The position numbers and the translations under genes were made by a program. Below the pieces are notes generated by a model. The model was given only the letters and a program-made list of their open reading frames with translations. It was not told the DNA's origin and ran no database searches. Below, piece by piece: positions 1-9,572 of a DNA stretch of 64,000 nt. The DNA comes from Rotaria sp. Silwood1 (Eukaryota; Rotifera; Eurotatoria; Philodinida; Philodinidae): the NCBI GenBank assembly GCA_905250075.1, contig CAJNOP010000301.1, positions 62,001 to 126,000 on the forward strand, given 5' to 3'. Every line of letters starts with the position of its first letter. Within the stretch, counting starts at the first letter, position 1.

Positions 1-797
1 ATGGCCGCGCGTTGCGGAATTTCGTTTTTTCGTATTGCGACACCTGTAGCTTCTGAAAAATAAAAGCAAACTTACTGAAATTTTTGTCATTGGTAGAGAT
101 GGCTAAGATCTATTGCCAGTAAAAATTTCATCTATTTCTGTCTAGCCATAGCTGAGTTATTCAACAAATATTGACCGTTACGGAATTTCAAAAAAATGGA
201 AAGTTTTTTTAGGGTGACCTGGGGGATCGGCATTTTACTACATAACAAAGCGACATACAAATAAACGCTCTATATAAATATTATTCAGTTTTCCATGAGC
301 TTTCAAAATATCAATTCATTTCCTAGAAAGCATAACTGCACCAAATAAAAAACCTGTAAATACTGTCCGTTACGGAATTTCGCTATTTTTGGAATTTCTA
401 ATGGAGATGGTTAAGGACCTCAAAGCTTTCAGTTATCACGATGAAAACCCATCATTTTTCGTATCCGCGAACAGTACAGAGATAGTTCTGTCATGCAAGT
501 ATGTCAGTTTCACCTTCAAAGTAGAAGGACATTAAAATTCTGCCTGCTTTTTGGGCAAAAAATGAAATATAATGGGTCTCAAAACGGATTGTTTTTTGAT
601 GAAATTCGTCAAAAAATCCTTTTTCAGCCACTTATCGGAGGAAAAATACGGTTTATATAACTAATCAACAATGTATCTCAGAGATTGCAACGTGTTTCAT
701 AATCTGTCAGTAGTGAACTTTTGGATTTGGAGAGAGTTTTCTTTATTTTTAGTGCCTATAAACCTTCCCCATGCCGGGATGACGGATGCGCGGCCAT
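1..797. repeat. TIR-bounded repeat block, probable non-autonomous element
   Basis: The first ten bases (ATGGCCGCGC) reappear as an exact reverse complement at 788-797, so the window seems to start at or just inside the left end of an element. Inside, the motif GTTACGGAATTTC occurs near 177 and 366, with a variant (GTTGCGGAATTTC) near 13. No coding frame of interest is seen. The left flank is outside the window, so a target-site duplication cannot be tested. It could also be one unit of a longer repeat. Confidence 0.4.
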
Positions 798-942
798 GCC
801 GTGATACAAATTAATTCAACAGTCTTTGTCGCGTACCTCAATATTTGATAGGAGAAAAAAGTTATGGTTGTCGACTATTTGATCTTGGGCTCCTTGGTAG
901 GTAGTAGCGCGTACATGTGAGTTTATGTGTATGGCATTAGCT

Positions 943-1166
943 GTGGGTGTTGGTGTGTGGGGGGGATGGGGATGGGAATGGCTCATTGCAAGTATGGTTA
1001 TCGGTGTGGGTGTTGGTGTCGATGTCATATGAGATGGAATTACTATACGTATCTATTTTTTGCATGCGATGAATTGAGAGATTCGTGTTCGAAGTAGAGT
1101 GTGGGTGTAGGTGTGTGGGTTTGGGTGTAGATGAATATAAAACTCACACCCCGCACCTCACACTCA
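943..1166. repeat. Telomere-like G/T tract and inverted cassette
   Basis: G-rich tracts (943-1023) composed of GTGTGGG/GGTGTTGG variants are followed by an inverted pair: a G/T arm at about 1098-1130 and a C/A arm at about 1143-1165, separated by only about 12 bases. The unit resembles the TGTGGG telomeric motif known from bdelloid rotifers, but imperfectly. Open frames here are compositional only. Confidence 0.6.
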
Positions 1167-1185
1167 GGGGGGAAAAAGCGATGCC

Positions 1186-1265
1186 TGGCGGATCCTGGGA
1201 TCCATCAGGATCCACGAGGATCCAGTGGGATCCATCAGAATCTGTAGGATCTATTGGAATCCAAT
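1186..1265 (+). repeat. 10-bp GGATCC tandem repeat
   Basis: GGATCC recurs at 10-bp spacing (GGATCCNNNN) about five times from 1190, then decays into GGATCT/GAATCC variants. Each unit contains a perfect six-base palindrome, so the array carries regularly phased dyads one DNA helical turn apart. It lies directly downstream of the telomere-like cassette. Confidence 0.6.
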
Positions 1266-1810
1266 AGAATGTATCAAAGTCTACTAATATTTATGAGTAT
1301 AAATTTTGTTTTAAACAATATATACAAATAAAACATATCAGCTAGATTCATATTATTAGCATATATATATAAATCATGCACTAGAAAAATTGTATTAGTT
1401 ATTACGTAATGCATTCATAACTCTGACTTATGTATTTTATATTTTCCAATGCCCGATCACTTAGAAGAAAAATTATCACTTTTTGGCATGTGGGAAAAGA
1501 ACCATCGATACATTCAGTCGTGCATATTGCTACATGCCTGTCCATGAACATCAGTAATTTTGAAAAGACTCTATGAGTTCTTTAATATATAGATGAGATT
1601 AGCAGAGAGAATACTATCTTATGTTTTTTCTACAGTAATTTTTGTCTGGTTATTCACCAGTTCTTGGTATTGAATTGAAAGTTTCAAATAATTTACTAAG
1701 TGGTCTATGTCCTGTGGCAAATCGTCTAGAAATGTAAGTCTACTATTATTAAGTGCATTTTATTCGAATATATAGATATAATTAAACAAAAAAAATGCAA
1801 TCGAAACTAA
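1266..1810. other. Intergenic, no feature seen
   Basis: AT-rich sequence without a convincing coding frame, RNA gene or repeat. It is the 3' flank of the minus-strand gene that follows. Confidence 0.4.
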
Positions 1811-4208
1811 TTATTTCTGTTTATTTGTTTGTTGAACTCGTGATAATCTATCAGATGACAAACAGTTTTTATTAGTAGTCAATAGACGTGCAGCTGTTTG
1901 TTTGTGTAAATATTTTGATTTATTATTAATCATAATACGAAAATAATTATCCTGTTTTGATGGATCAATTTTATCAAATATTTTCATCCCTTGGAAGGCT
2001 TCTTTTGAGGTTGTAAAATGATAATCATCAGAATTATCTTCATCTGAATCATAGCAATCAACCTCTAAATTTGTTTCAGAATTTTCAATATCATTTTGAA
2101 TATTATTAGTATCATCTGAACTATCTTGAAGTTCAGCTTCATTGAAATAGCAAAAATCAACTGTCGATTTTAGATCAAGTTGATGAAAGACAAATAAATT
2201 TAATTTTGTAATATTTAAATTATTTTCTTTTAGTTTTTTTAATAACTGTAAAGAATCCATAATGTTTTCTGCTTGATAGTAAGCTTTGATGATTATCTTT
2301 TCTATATTATCTATTGTTATCGATGATGAATTTAAACTAATTTTAGACGAGGTTCTTTCTTTGTGTCGATTTTTATGGTGAATTCGAAATTTTAATGGAT
2401 ATTCAACATTATCCGCTTCTTCTGTGGATTTTACATGATTTAATATTGAAATTTTTTCAATTTCGTTTAAAAACTGAGATACTGAAAAATTTGTGATTGA
2501 CGAAAAAGTACCAAATAAAGCACGAGCACCATGAAATGTAGTCTCGCATGGATGACTACTAAATAGATATGTATTAAGAGCATAAGATGGTAAATTTCCT
2601 TGTGATATTAATACTATTAATGCTGTTAAACAATGTACATTAATCTCTACTGATAACCATGCAGCTTTAGTAATAAAACAATTATCTTTTTCTTGTTGAG
2701 AATAATTTTCTTTAAGTTGAAGACTAGACCTAGCAATCAATAGTGAAATGATTAAAAACGTAATAGAAAAATCCTTTTTCTTTTACAACCACATTCGATA
2801 TGAAAATGTAACAATCCAACCGTAATATAAGCGTACGAGGATATCAGTATCTGCTTTAATATATGTAACAATAACTAATTTTGACAAGTATAAGTAAATA
2901 TAAGTGCCTTTAGCATTCATTTCTTTCAATAAATTCAACACGTTGTCAGGCGTTATTTTCAAACAAGAAGAAAAGTCTTGTCTATCATGAGGAATAACAT
3001 CCGACTTGACTAAATAATGATCAATTTTGGAATAATTTTCAATTATATAAAATAAATCATTTACATGGATCTGATGACTATTAATAGACAATGTTGCAAT
3101 AGTTGATAAAAGCCGGTTTCTAATCTTTGCAGCAAGATGGATCCCATCTTGCATGCAAAGATACATTTGCCTTGTTCTCATAAAAAAAAAGTCCATGTTG
3201 GTGGAATATTAATGTGAAATAAATTTTTATTTTCACTTAGTAAATCAATATTTGGTGTGTGTGTAAAAAAGTCTAATGATATTTGCATAGCTTTAAGATA
3301 GCGTGCTTCACAATCACTTGCAAAACCGACAACAATAATATTTCTTTTTTTGCATTCATTATACATATATATCCATTTACGAAGAACATCTATACCTATA
3401 TATTTATTATTAGTTTCGTAAGCGGAAATGATATATGGTCTCGAATGTATTGAAGAAGAATTATTAGTTAATAATGGTTCAACTAAATTTGCATTTATTA
3501 ATGTAGATTTGTCAAAATCTTCGAACCATTGTTGTAACTCATTATAATTATTTGTTTGAAATTGATTTATAATAGGTAAACCATTTACCAATTGTGGTGA
3601 AAAACCACTATATGAATTAGTTTTAGTATCGTAAGATACTGAACTCACAACACTAGTTGGATCTTCACACTACATAAAGAAAATACGTAATTAAATCTTA
3701 TAATTAATATTTATAGAAGAAATAAATCTCAATCAATTCTGATGTATTCTAGTGGATATTGATCAGTCTTAAAATGAATGAAACAAAATGCACTAATATT
3801 TACTGGAATTTTCTTGAGTCTAACGAAGTCAGCTGAATTCTACTATGTTTTGGAATCTAAATGATGACTGATTTTCTTTTCTTGATCATATTCTCAAATG
3901 CTCATAAATTCTGATCAATTCATCTTGATTTTAACAAAATAAATTAAAGCCGCCTTTTCCTCTTAGCTGTTATACTGTTTCAAAATACTTACCATAAATA
4001 CATGATTAGAATAAATTAAATCTAAATAACTCTTTAAAGAATCAAATCTGAATTCACCTTCATTTAAATGTAAATTGATATTTTGATTATAATTTTTTGA
4101 TGCAGTAACAGATGGTAAAGAACCTGATAAGTTTATTCTGAAAAAATCATAAGCATTGGGTCCAGCTAATATATTGAAAATTGATGCAATTTGTTGAGAT
4201 GTCGATAT
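1811..4208 (-). pseudogene. Uncharacterised, transposon-like family gene; 5'-truncated, one frameshift
   Basis: Read on the minus strand, coding sequence runs about 4208-3993, intron 3992-3670, exon 3669 to 2790, intron 2789-2730 (60 bp, GTTG..CTAG), final exon 2729-1811. Splicing the 60-bp intron removes an apparent stop and joins RMW to SSLQL in frame. The frame breaks once, in a run of nine A at 3182-3190 (plus strand): ten bases would keep the frame across ..WTFF / MRTRQ... The last exon has an acidic Asp/Ser/Glu-rich stretch and ends with an LSSDRLSRV motif. I recognise the layout (GFASDCEARYLKAM, then a DGIHLAAKIRNRLL block, then a CETTFHGARAL block) as a recurrent uncharacterised invertebrate family, which I think derives from a DNA transposon; that origin is unproven. 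No start codon is found at the 5' end. The break may be a homopolymer sequencing error. Confidence 0.6.
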
Positions 4209-4437
4209 GAATCAATCAAAGTAAGAAAAAGTTGCTAACTACGTATTCGAGCCAGAAGATAAAATGTATGCGTAAGATTTAATCATCAATCATTATCACC
4301 ATCATTGTTGAATATGTTTTTCGCGTTCATCCAAGAGCAATTATTCATCATTTGAGTCTATGGGCTTTTTTATTTCAAACTGAATTCCAAAATCAAAAAA
4401 CCCACACCAATTTCTTCCGAATCAAACTTTTCTCGCT
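4209..4437. other. Upstream flank of truncated gene, no feature
   Basis: No start exon for the preceding minus-strand gene can be recognised here, which supports 5' truncation or a start exon too short to see. Confidence 0.3.
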
Positions 4438-4552
4438 TGATACTACGTAGTCTCACTAAAAACCCTTAGTCCCTCCTAGTCCTGCAAAGTCCCCCTTAGT
4501 CCCCCCCACAAAAAGCTTAGTCCCCGCTTAGTCCCCTGTGCAGGGGACTAAA
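4438..4552. repeat. CTTAGTCCC short repeat with terminal dyad
   Basis: CTTAGTCCC and close variants (CCTAGTCC, CAAAGTCCC) recur about six times with irregular spacing. The tract ends in a near-perfect dyad, AGTCCCCTG then CAGGGGACT, around 4529-4550. It abuts the next telomere-like cassette. Confidence 0.5.
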
Positions 4553-4577
4553 GCCTATAGTACACAAAACCACAAGC

Positions 4578-4670
4578 ACACCCTCACCCTCACTCGCGCG
4601 CCCACACCCGCACCATGGGTGTGGGTGTGTGTGTGGGTCCCAGACCAACACCCACACTCTCAGTCACCTC
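4578..4670. repeat. Telomere-like C-G-C cassette
   Basis: A C/A-rich arm (CACCCTCACCCTCAC..CCCACACCC) to about 4611, a G/T arm (GGGTGTGGGTGTGTGTGTGGG) around 4617-4638, then a second C/A arm (ACACCCACACTC) around 4648-4660. The first and second arms form a near-continuous hairpin about CCATGG. This is the only cassette in the window that starts with a C/A arm. Confidence 0.6.
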
Positions 4671-4971
4671 CCTCCCTCACTCCTAGACTCACGTTTCAGT
4701 TTGAAATCAAGTATTATTTTTATTTGATAAATTCAGACTGAAATTAAATAGCCCATAGTATGCATCATTTTTACCTCCATGAGTTATAAGGAAAAAATAA
4801 TTCGTTCAAAGAACACGACGAAAAAGTAATTTCATCATATTTAAAAATGAAAGAGAAGGACAGTAACACGGTTATGGTGCAATTACTTTTATGAGACAAT
4901 AGTTACTCTTTAAATGAGATATTTCGTAATTTCATTTCGGCAGACTTATGCAGACAAAAAATTGTAAAGAA

Positions 4972-5046
4972 CTGCTAGTGGATGGATTCGAACCATCAAT
5001 TCTCGGATTAAAAACCGGATGCGTAAGCCTTTACACCACAAGAGCA
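4972..5046 (-). tRNA. tRNA-Lys(TTT)-like, probably a pseudogene
   Basis: The reverse strand folds as a cloverleaf: 5' acceptor TGCTCTT, a D-arm region, anticodon loop TTTTTAA (anticodon TTT, Lys), T-arm GATGG-TTCGAAT-CCATC with a perfect five-pair stem, and 3' acceptor ACTAGCA with discriminator G. The B box GGTTCGAATCC is intact. The acceptor has two mismatches and the anticodon stem has a C-C mismatch and a G-T pair, so it looks degraded. No CCA is encoded. Most of its body aligns with the tRNA-Lys(CTT)-like sequence downstream, so the two are related. Confidence 0.6.
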
Positions 5047-5298
5047 CATGTATTACAGAGTTTGGCATTGAGAGTTAATGTATATTTTTATCTAAATACT
5101 GATACCAAGCTTCATCCCCGACATCACAACCTATTAGTATATTGCAATGTTATTTCTTGTATTGATTTGCAAACATGTTCTATCATTCGTCCTATCTCAT
5201 CTGTTAGTTCATGTCTAAATTCAATCGAAACTAAGTCCACAGATTAATAGAAAGCTAACATGTCATCAAGAATATTCCTAAAACTCTGTCAACACTTG

Positions 5299-5473
5299 TG
5301 CCTTTGTGGCGTAAATGGCTAACGCATCCGGCTCTTAACCGGAGGATTGACGGTTGCATATTGTTCATCAATAACGATTCTCGATGGTTCTTTTCGTCAT
5401 CGATAGGGTAGAAAGCAATGATACATTGTTCTCCTCATTCTTGAAGTATCTATTCGAGTCCGTCCAAGGGCAG
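5299..5473 (+). tRNA. tRNA-Lys(CTT) interrupted in the T-loop by a 99-bp insert
   Basis: 5299-5355 and 5455-5473 together give a canonical tRNA. Acceptor TGCCTTT pairs with AAGGGCA (one G-T), the D-stem is GCGT/ACGC, the anticodon stem TCCGG/CCGGA is perfect around loop CTCTTAA (anticodon CTT, Lys), and the T-stem GACGG/CCGTC is perfect; discriminator G is 5473. The T-loop, which should read TTCGAGT, is split after its first TT: 99 bases (5356-5454) lie between, and TT is present at both edges. The Pol III B box is thereby broken. Nuclear tRNA introns sit next to the anticodon, so this is not a canonical intron; a recent insertion into a functional tRNA gene is the simplest reading. Confidence 0.65.
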
Positions 5474-5717
5474 TTCTCAATTTTTTTTCGTGAGTAATGA
5501 TGAAATACTTCATTGAGAGAACGAACCAAACTAGAAATTCCATCATATATGCATTAGTGCTTCCCTTGTCCCGTCAAATATTATGGTTGTAACATTCTGA
5601 CAAACGTATATATAATAAGAAAATATTCGTAGATTGATTGAAAGAAAAATTCTTGGATTAATGAAAATCATGGCGGATGATTAAGTCTTATTAAGAAGGA
5701 CGATCAAGAATAGCAAT

Positions 5718-5797
5718 CAATGAACAAAATCAAACCATCAATTCTCGTATTAAAAGTCAAATACGTTATCATTTACACAACAAGAGTACGAATGCTC
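5718..5797 (-). pseudogene. Third, heavily decayed tRNA-Lys(TTT)-like copy
   Basis: The plus-strand sequence around 5720-5815 matches that at about 4990-5070, including the flank beyond the tRNA (CACAACAAGAGTAC versus CACCACAAGAGCAC, then CACAGAATTTG versus TACAGAGTTTG). It is therefore a segmental copy of the tRNA-Lys(TTT) locus. The anticodon loop core TTTTAA survives, but T-arm and acceptor pairing are lost. Confidence 0.5.
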
Positions 5798-6226
5798 ACA
5801 GAATTTGTTTTTGAAATATATTCAAGCAGGCAACATTCTAATCCTATCGTTTTTTTTTACAAAGCTATTATAAAACAAAAACAATTGGCTGAAATATTGC
5901 CTTGATAAGAGTTTCAGAATCACGTCATCAATGCAGTTTTTGAGCTTAGGGGTGGCGGCTTAATATTAGTGTTAAGAAAATGCTAATACTTTTGTATTAA
6001 AATAAATAATTCATTTAATACTTTTGCGTTAGTGTTAAAAAAATAATTTATTGCTTTGGTATTAGTGTTAATTTTGTATTAAGAAAATGCTAATACCTAT
6101 CATGTTTGTGCAATTCGTTTATAGAAGTGTCATTGTAGTTTTATCGCCAGCTTCTCTATAGTTAGATTTGCTTTGTAACATTTCTATACAGGGAAAATGT
6201 CATGTATGCACCAGGATGACATCATA

Positions 6227-6732
6227 GATGTCATAATAGCATTACGCTGGGTATCGAGAGCTAACCGTCAGAAAACCCGAAGAGTAATCAAGTGTATTCA
6301 CTTTTACGACCTATGATTTACGAAGCCGAGTAATGACTTCATTACCCCTTACACAAACCATACATCCTTAAAGTTGAGTGTTTTGAGTAGTTTTGGTGTA
6401 TTACCCCGGTGTAATGATCTCGTTACACCAAAACCACTCAAAACGCTCAACTTTAAAGATATATAGTTTATGTCTGGGTAATGAAGTCATTACCCATAAC
6501 ATAACTATGTATCATAGAGGTTGAGCGTTTTGAGTGGTTTTGGTGTGTTACCCCAGTGTAATGACCTCGTTACACCAAAACCACTCAAAACGCTCAACTT
6601 TACACATATATAGTTATCCATGTATGTAATCGATGTCATTACACTTGGTGTAATACACCAGAATTCATTCGTATACTCATTTACTTTTTGCTGTTTTGTG
6701 GTGGATACCCGGTGTAACGGGATTATGACATC
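6227..6732. mobile_element. 506-bp TIR element with two tandem hairpins
   Basis: The ends are inverted (GATGTCATAATAGC..GGGTATC at the left, GATACCC..ATTATGACATC at the right). Inside are two tandem copies of a strong hairpin whose arms read AAGTTGAGCGTTTTGAGTGG and its complement (about 6371-6463 and 6520-6602), each centred on a TTACCCC..GTGTAATG..CGTTACAC core. It sits in the left arm of the foldback element, where the right arm has a different segment of about 110-130 bp, so its insertion was accompanied by loss of arm sequence. No coding capacity. Confidence 0.6.
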
Positions 6733-6878
6733 ACTCGTTAGATGTCAAAATGACTGAATATGTTTCAATGAAACACACAGAAAATCTTGTTTTCTCATTA
6801 TCATGATTATTATTCTGTAAACGTTTACTTAGTATGTGCTGCTTCTAAGCGTCTCCACAGTTATAGAGACGTAGGATA

Positions 6879-7847
6879 CAGGGTGTCCCATAAGTTGTGG
6901 CAGATTTTTTTAAATCTAATTTTTGATGATAATGAATACAAATTAAACTCAAACTTACACATATGATACGGCTTAACATGTACTTTTATTTCATATATTT
7001 TATTTGGATTAGATCATTGAATATACAAGAAAATAAACAAATTCAATGAACATACCCTCAATTGACAAATATCAAAAGTCTGCATTTTTTCGCTACTTTG
7101 TTAGTTTTTTCTCCAATTACTATTCCTATGGGAGTAAGTTTTTACAAAAGAAATCACACATTCTGATAGCACTTGAAATTCTCTATGATATTATGTATTA
7201 ATACAGTGTCTTAAATTTAAGTAGCGAAAAAAATGCAAATTTTTTGGGCTAGTCGATTCGGAGTATATTCATTGTATTCAATTTTATTTCAATCTCTGAA
7301 TGCAAGAAAATAAGTAAATAGACAGGATGATAGAGGATTTTAAGCTCTATCAGAATCTATAGTTACTTTCTCAAAAAGATCATTCTATACGGATGAAAAA
7401 TTTTTAAAACTAGTTTTGATGACGAAGAAAACATCAAGTCTGGGAATCTGGACATGAGGGTGCCTTCGTTGTCTTCAATTTATTTTGGTAATGAAAAGGT
7501 CAAAACTAAAACCTAATTCTACGGAGTGATAGAAAACTCCGTGGGCTTTCAGAATATGTAATTAGTTTCAAAATAACTTATTTTTATAGTGACAATATAT
7601 GAGAAATACAGAGTGAAACTTTTTTTGTCGGGGTATATATATTGTAACACATTGATGGTGTGCTTATTCTGCATATGTACCAATTTCTTTATTTTTTTTG
7701 TATATCCAATGATTTAATCCAAATAAAATATACGAAATAAAAGTACATGTTAAGTTGTATGATACGTGTAAGTTTGAGTTTTATTTGTATTCATTATCAT
7801 CAAAAATTAGATTTAAAAAAATCTGCCACAACTTATGGGACACCCTG
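6879..7847. mobile_element. 969-bp mariner-like MITE flanked by TA
   Basis: It starts CAGGGTGTCCCATAAGTTG and ends with the exact complement, with TA on each side (6877-6878, 7848-7849). The inverted repeats extend about 165 bp (6879-7045 versus 7690-7847). Ends of the form CAGGGTGTCCC with TA duplications are typical of Tc1/mariner-derived MITEs. The interior is AT-rich and non-coding. It interrupts the foldback arm exactly between segments that are contiguous in the opposite arm, so it is the younger insertion. Confidence 0.8.
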
Positions 7848-7925
7848 TATCTTGGGCCTGGATTCGAGTATTCCGTAACTGGATTCGCTCACAGTTGGGA
7901 CCAACGACTAAACTCTGCGGACCAA

Positions 7926-8945
7926 GATAGAACTCAACGGGCTCTATCGAATGCACTACTTACTTTTGCTCCAGTACCATCCGAAGTGACAGAAAAGCCT
8001 AGAATACTATAAGAAAACAAGCAAAAAATCAGATTGTTTTTGAGCAACGTACAACGATTCGCTCATAGGTCGGACCAAAATTTGAGAACCGTACAGGCAG
8101 ATAGAACTCGACAAGTTCTATTTGGTGGACACCCTTCCAAGTGTTTTAGGTGCTTCGATCCTCCCCCTTGAAACCCCAATATACTGAGAAATCCTAGGTT
8201 TTCTCGGAGGGTGTGGGTGTAGGTGCGGGAGTGGATGTGGGAGCGGGTGTGGGTGTGGGTGCGGGTCCAACGCTTCTATTAAAACCAACATCTACACCCA
8301 CACCCCGTTATAAAGACTTGATGAAAAAGCAGTATTACTTGAAGGGTTCTCGGATAGAGATATGGATTTGCACTTTCGAAGGAGGTTCAAGCATAAAATG
8401 GAGAAAGAAAAGGTGCTCATTCGATAGAACTCAACGAATTCTATTTACCTACGCAAATTTCAGGTTTTGGTCTCAGCTGGCGGCGAATCCTGAGCAGTTG
8501 ACTGAGAATAACCAGGATTTCCGAGTATATTGGAGTTTTGGGAAAATGGAAGTACTTAGAATACCTTAAAAGATGACCATTGGATAGAGCTCGTCGAGTT
8601 CTATGTACCTATTTCATTTTTGATGTTTTGGTTTCAGGTGTGGGCGAATCCCGGGCGGTTTTCCGAGAAAACCAGGATTTCTGAGTATATTGGGGTTTCA
8701 AGGGGGAGAATCGAAGTACCTAAAACACTTGAAAGGGTGTCCACCAAATAGAACTCGTCGAGTTCTATCTGCCTGTACGGTTCTCAAATTTTGGTCCGAC
8801 CTATGAGCGAATCGTTGTACGTTGCTCAAAAACAATCTGATTTTTTGCTTGTTTTCTTATAGTATTCTAGGCTTTTCTGTCACTTCGGATGGTACTGGAG
8901 CAAAAGTAAGTAGTGCATTCGATAGAGCCCGTTGAGTTCTATCTT
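7926..8945. repeat. ~165-bp tandem units carrying a palindromic box
   Basis: A short dyad related to AGAACTCGTCGAGTTCT recurs at about 7928, 8102, 8423, 8583, 8747 and 8921. The last four are spaced 160-174 bp and lie in direct tandem units that share other blocks (AACCAGGATTTC..GAGTATATTGG). The first two are their reverse-complement partners in the left foldback arm. The arms thus consist of diverged tandem repeats, each with a potential dimeric binding site. Confidence 0.55.
8207..8307. repeat. Telomere-like cassette at the foldback centre
   Basis: A G/T arm (GTGTGGGTG repeats, about 8209-8266) is followed by a short spacer and a C/A arm (CTACACCCACACCCC, 8292-8306). It sits at the apex of the giant inverted repeat, where the two arms stop being complementary. 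Confidence 0.6.
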
Positions 8946-9572
8946 GGTCCGCAGAGTTTAGTCGTTGGTCCCAACTGTGAGCGAATCCAGTTACGGAATA
9001 CTCGAATCCAGGCCCAAGATATCCTACGTCTCTATAACTGTGGAGACGCTTAGAAGCAGCACATACTAAGTAAACGTTTACAGAATAATAATCATGATAA
9101 TGAGAAAACAAGATTTTCTGTGTGTTTCATTGAAACATATTCAGTCATTTTGACATCTAACATATGAAAGTCAAGTAATATACGACTCATTCTCGCTAAA
9201 TGACGCGTAGATTGGGTTTTCCTTTTACAATATTGATATCTGATAAAATTATTTATATTCTCTGAAGAACTATAAATGTACATATATGTCATCCTGGTGC
9301 ATACATAACATTTTCCCTGCATAGAAATATTACAAAGCAAATCCAACTATAGAGAAGCTGGCGGTAAAACTACAATGACAGTTCTATAAACGAATTGTAC
9401 AATCATGATAGGTATTAGCATTTTCTTAATACAAAATTAACACTAATACCAAAGCAATAAATTATTTTTTTAACACTAATGCAAAAGTATTAAGTTAATT
9501 TTTCAACTTTAATGCAAAGGCATTAAAAATAGTATTAACTAATGCAATGCTAATGCTGAGCTACCACCCCTA

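Larger units (their letters stand above)
5947..9572. mobile_element. 3.6-kb foldback element with very long inverted arms
   Basis: The block begins TAGGGGTGGC and ends with the near-inverted form (GCTACCACCCCTA). Most of 5947-8204 is the reverse complement of 8676-9572. Landmarks such as GCACCAGGATGAC (6209) and GTCATCCTGGTGC (9288), or TTGGGCCTGGATTCGAG (7852) and CTCGAATCCAGGCCCAA (9001), pair across the whole length. The left arm is interrupted by two smaller TIR elements (6227-6732 and 6879-7847); removing them leaves arms of roughly 780 and 900 bp. The centre (8205-8675) holds a telomere-like cassette and unpaired copies of a tandem unit. No transposase is recognisable. The two similar open frames (C-terminus ..EVTEKPRIL) are the same repeat read from each arm. 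The ends resemble hAT MITE termini, but no 8-bp target duplication is seen. Confidence 0.75.

Noticed and set aside
816..1267. Open frames rich in Thr/Pro or Val/Gly on both strands
   Set aside because: They translate the telomere-like G/T repeats and have no domain or splice context.
2783..2785. In-frame TAA in the transposon-like gene
   Set aside because: It lies inside a 60-bp GT-AG intron; splicing restores the conserved frame.
7755..9111. Two frames sharing the same C-terminal sequence (..EVTEKPRIL) on opposite strands
   Set aside because: They are the same inverted-repeat arm read from both sides, not two genes.
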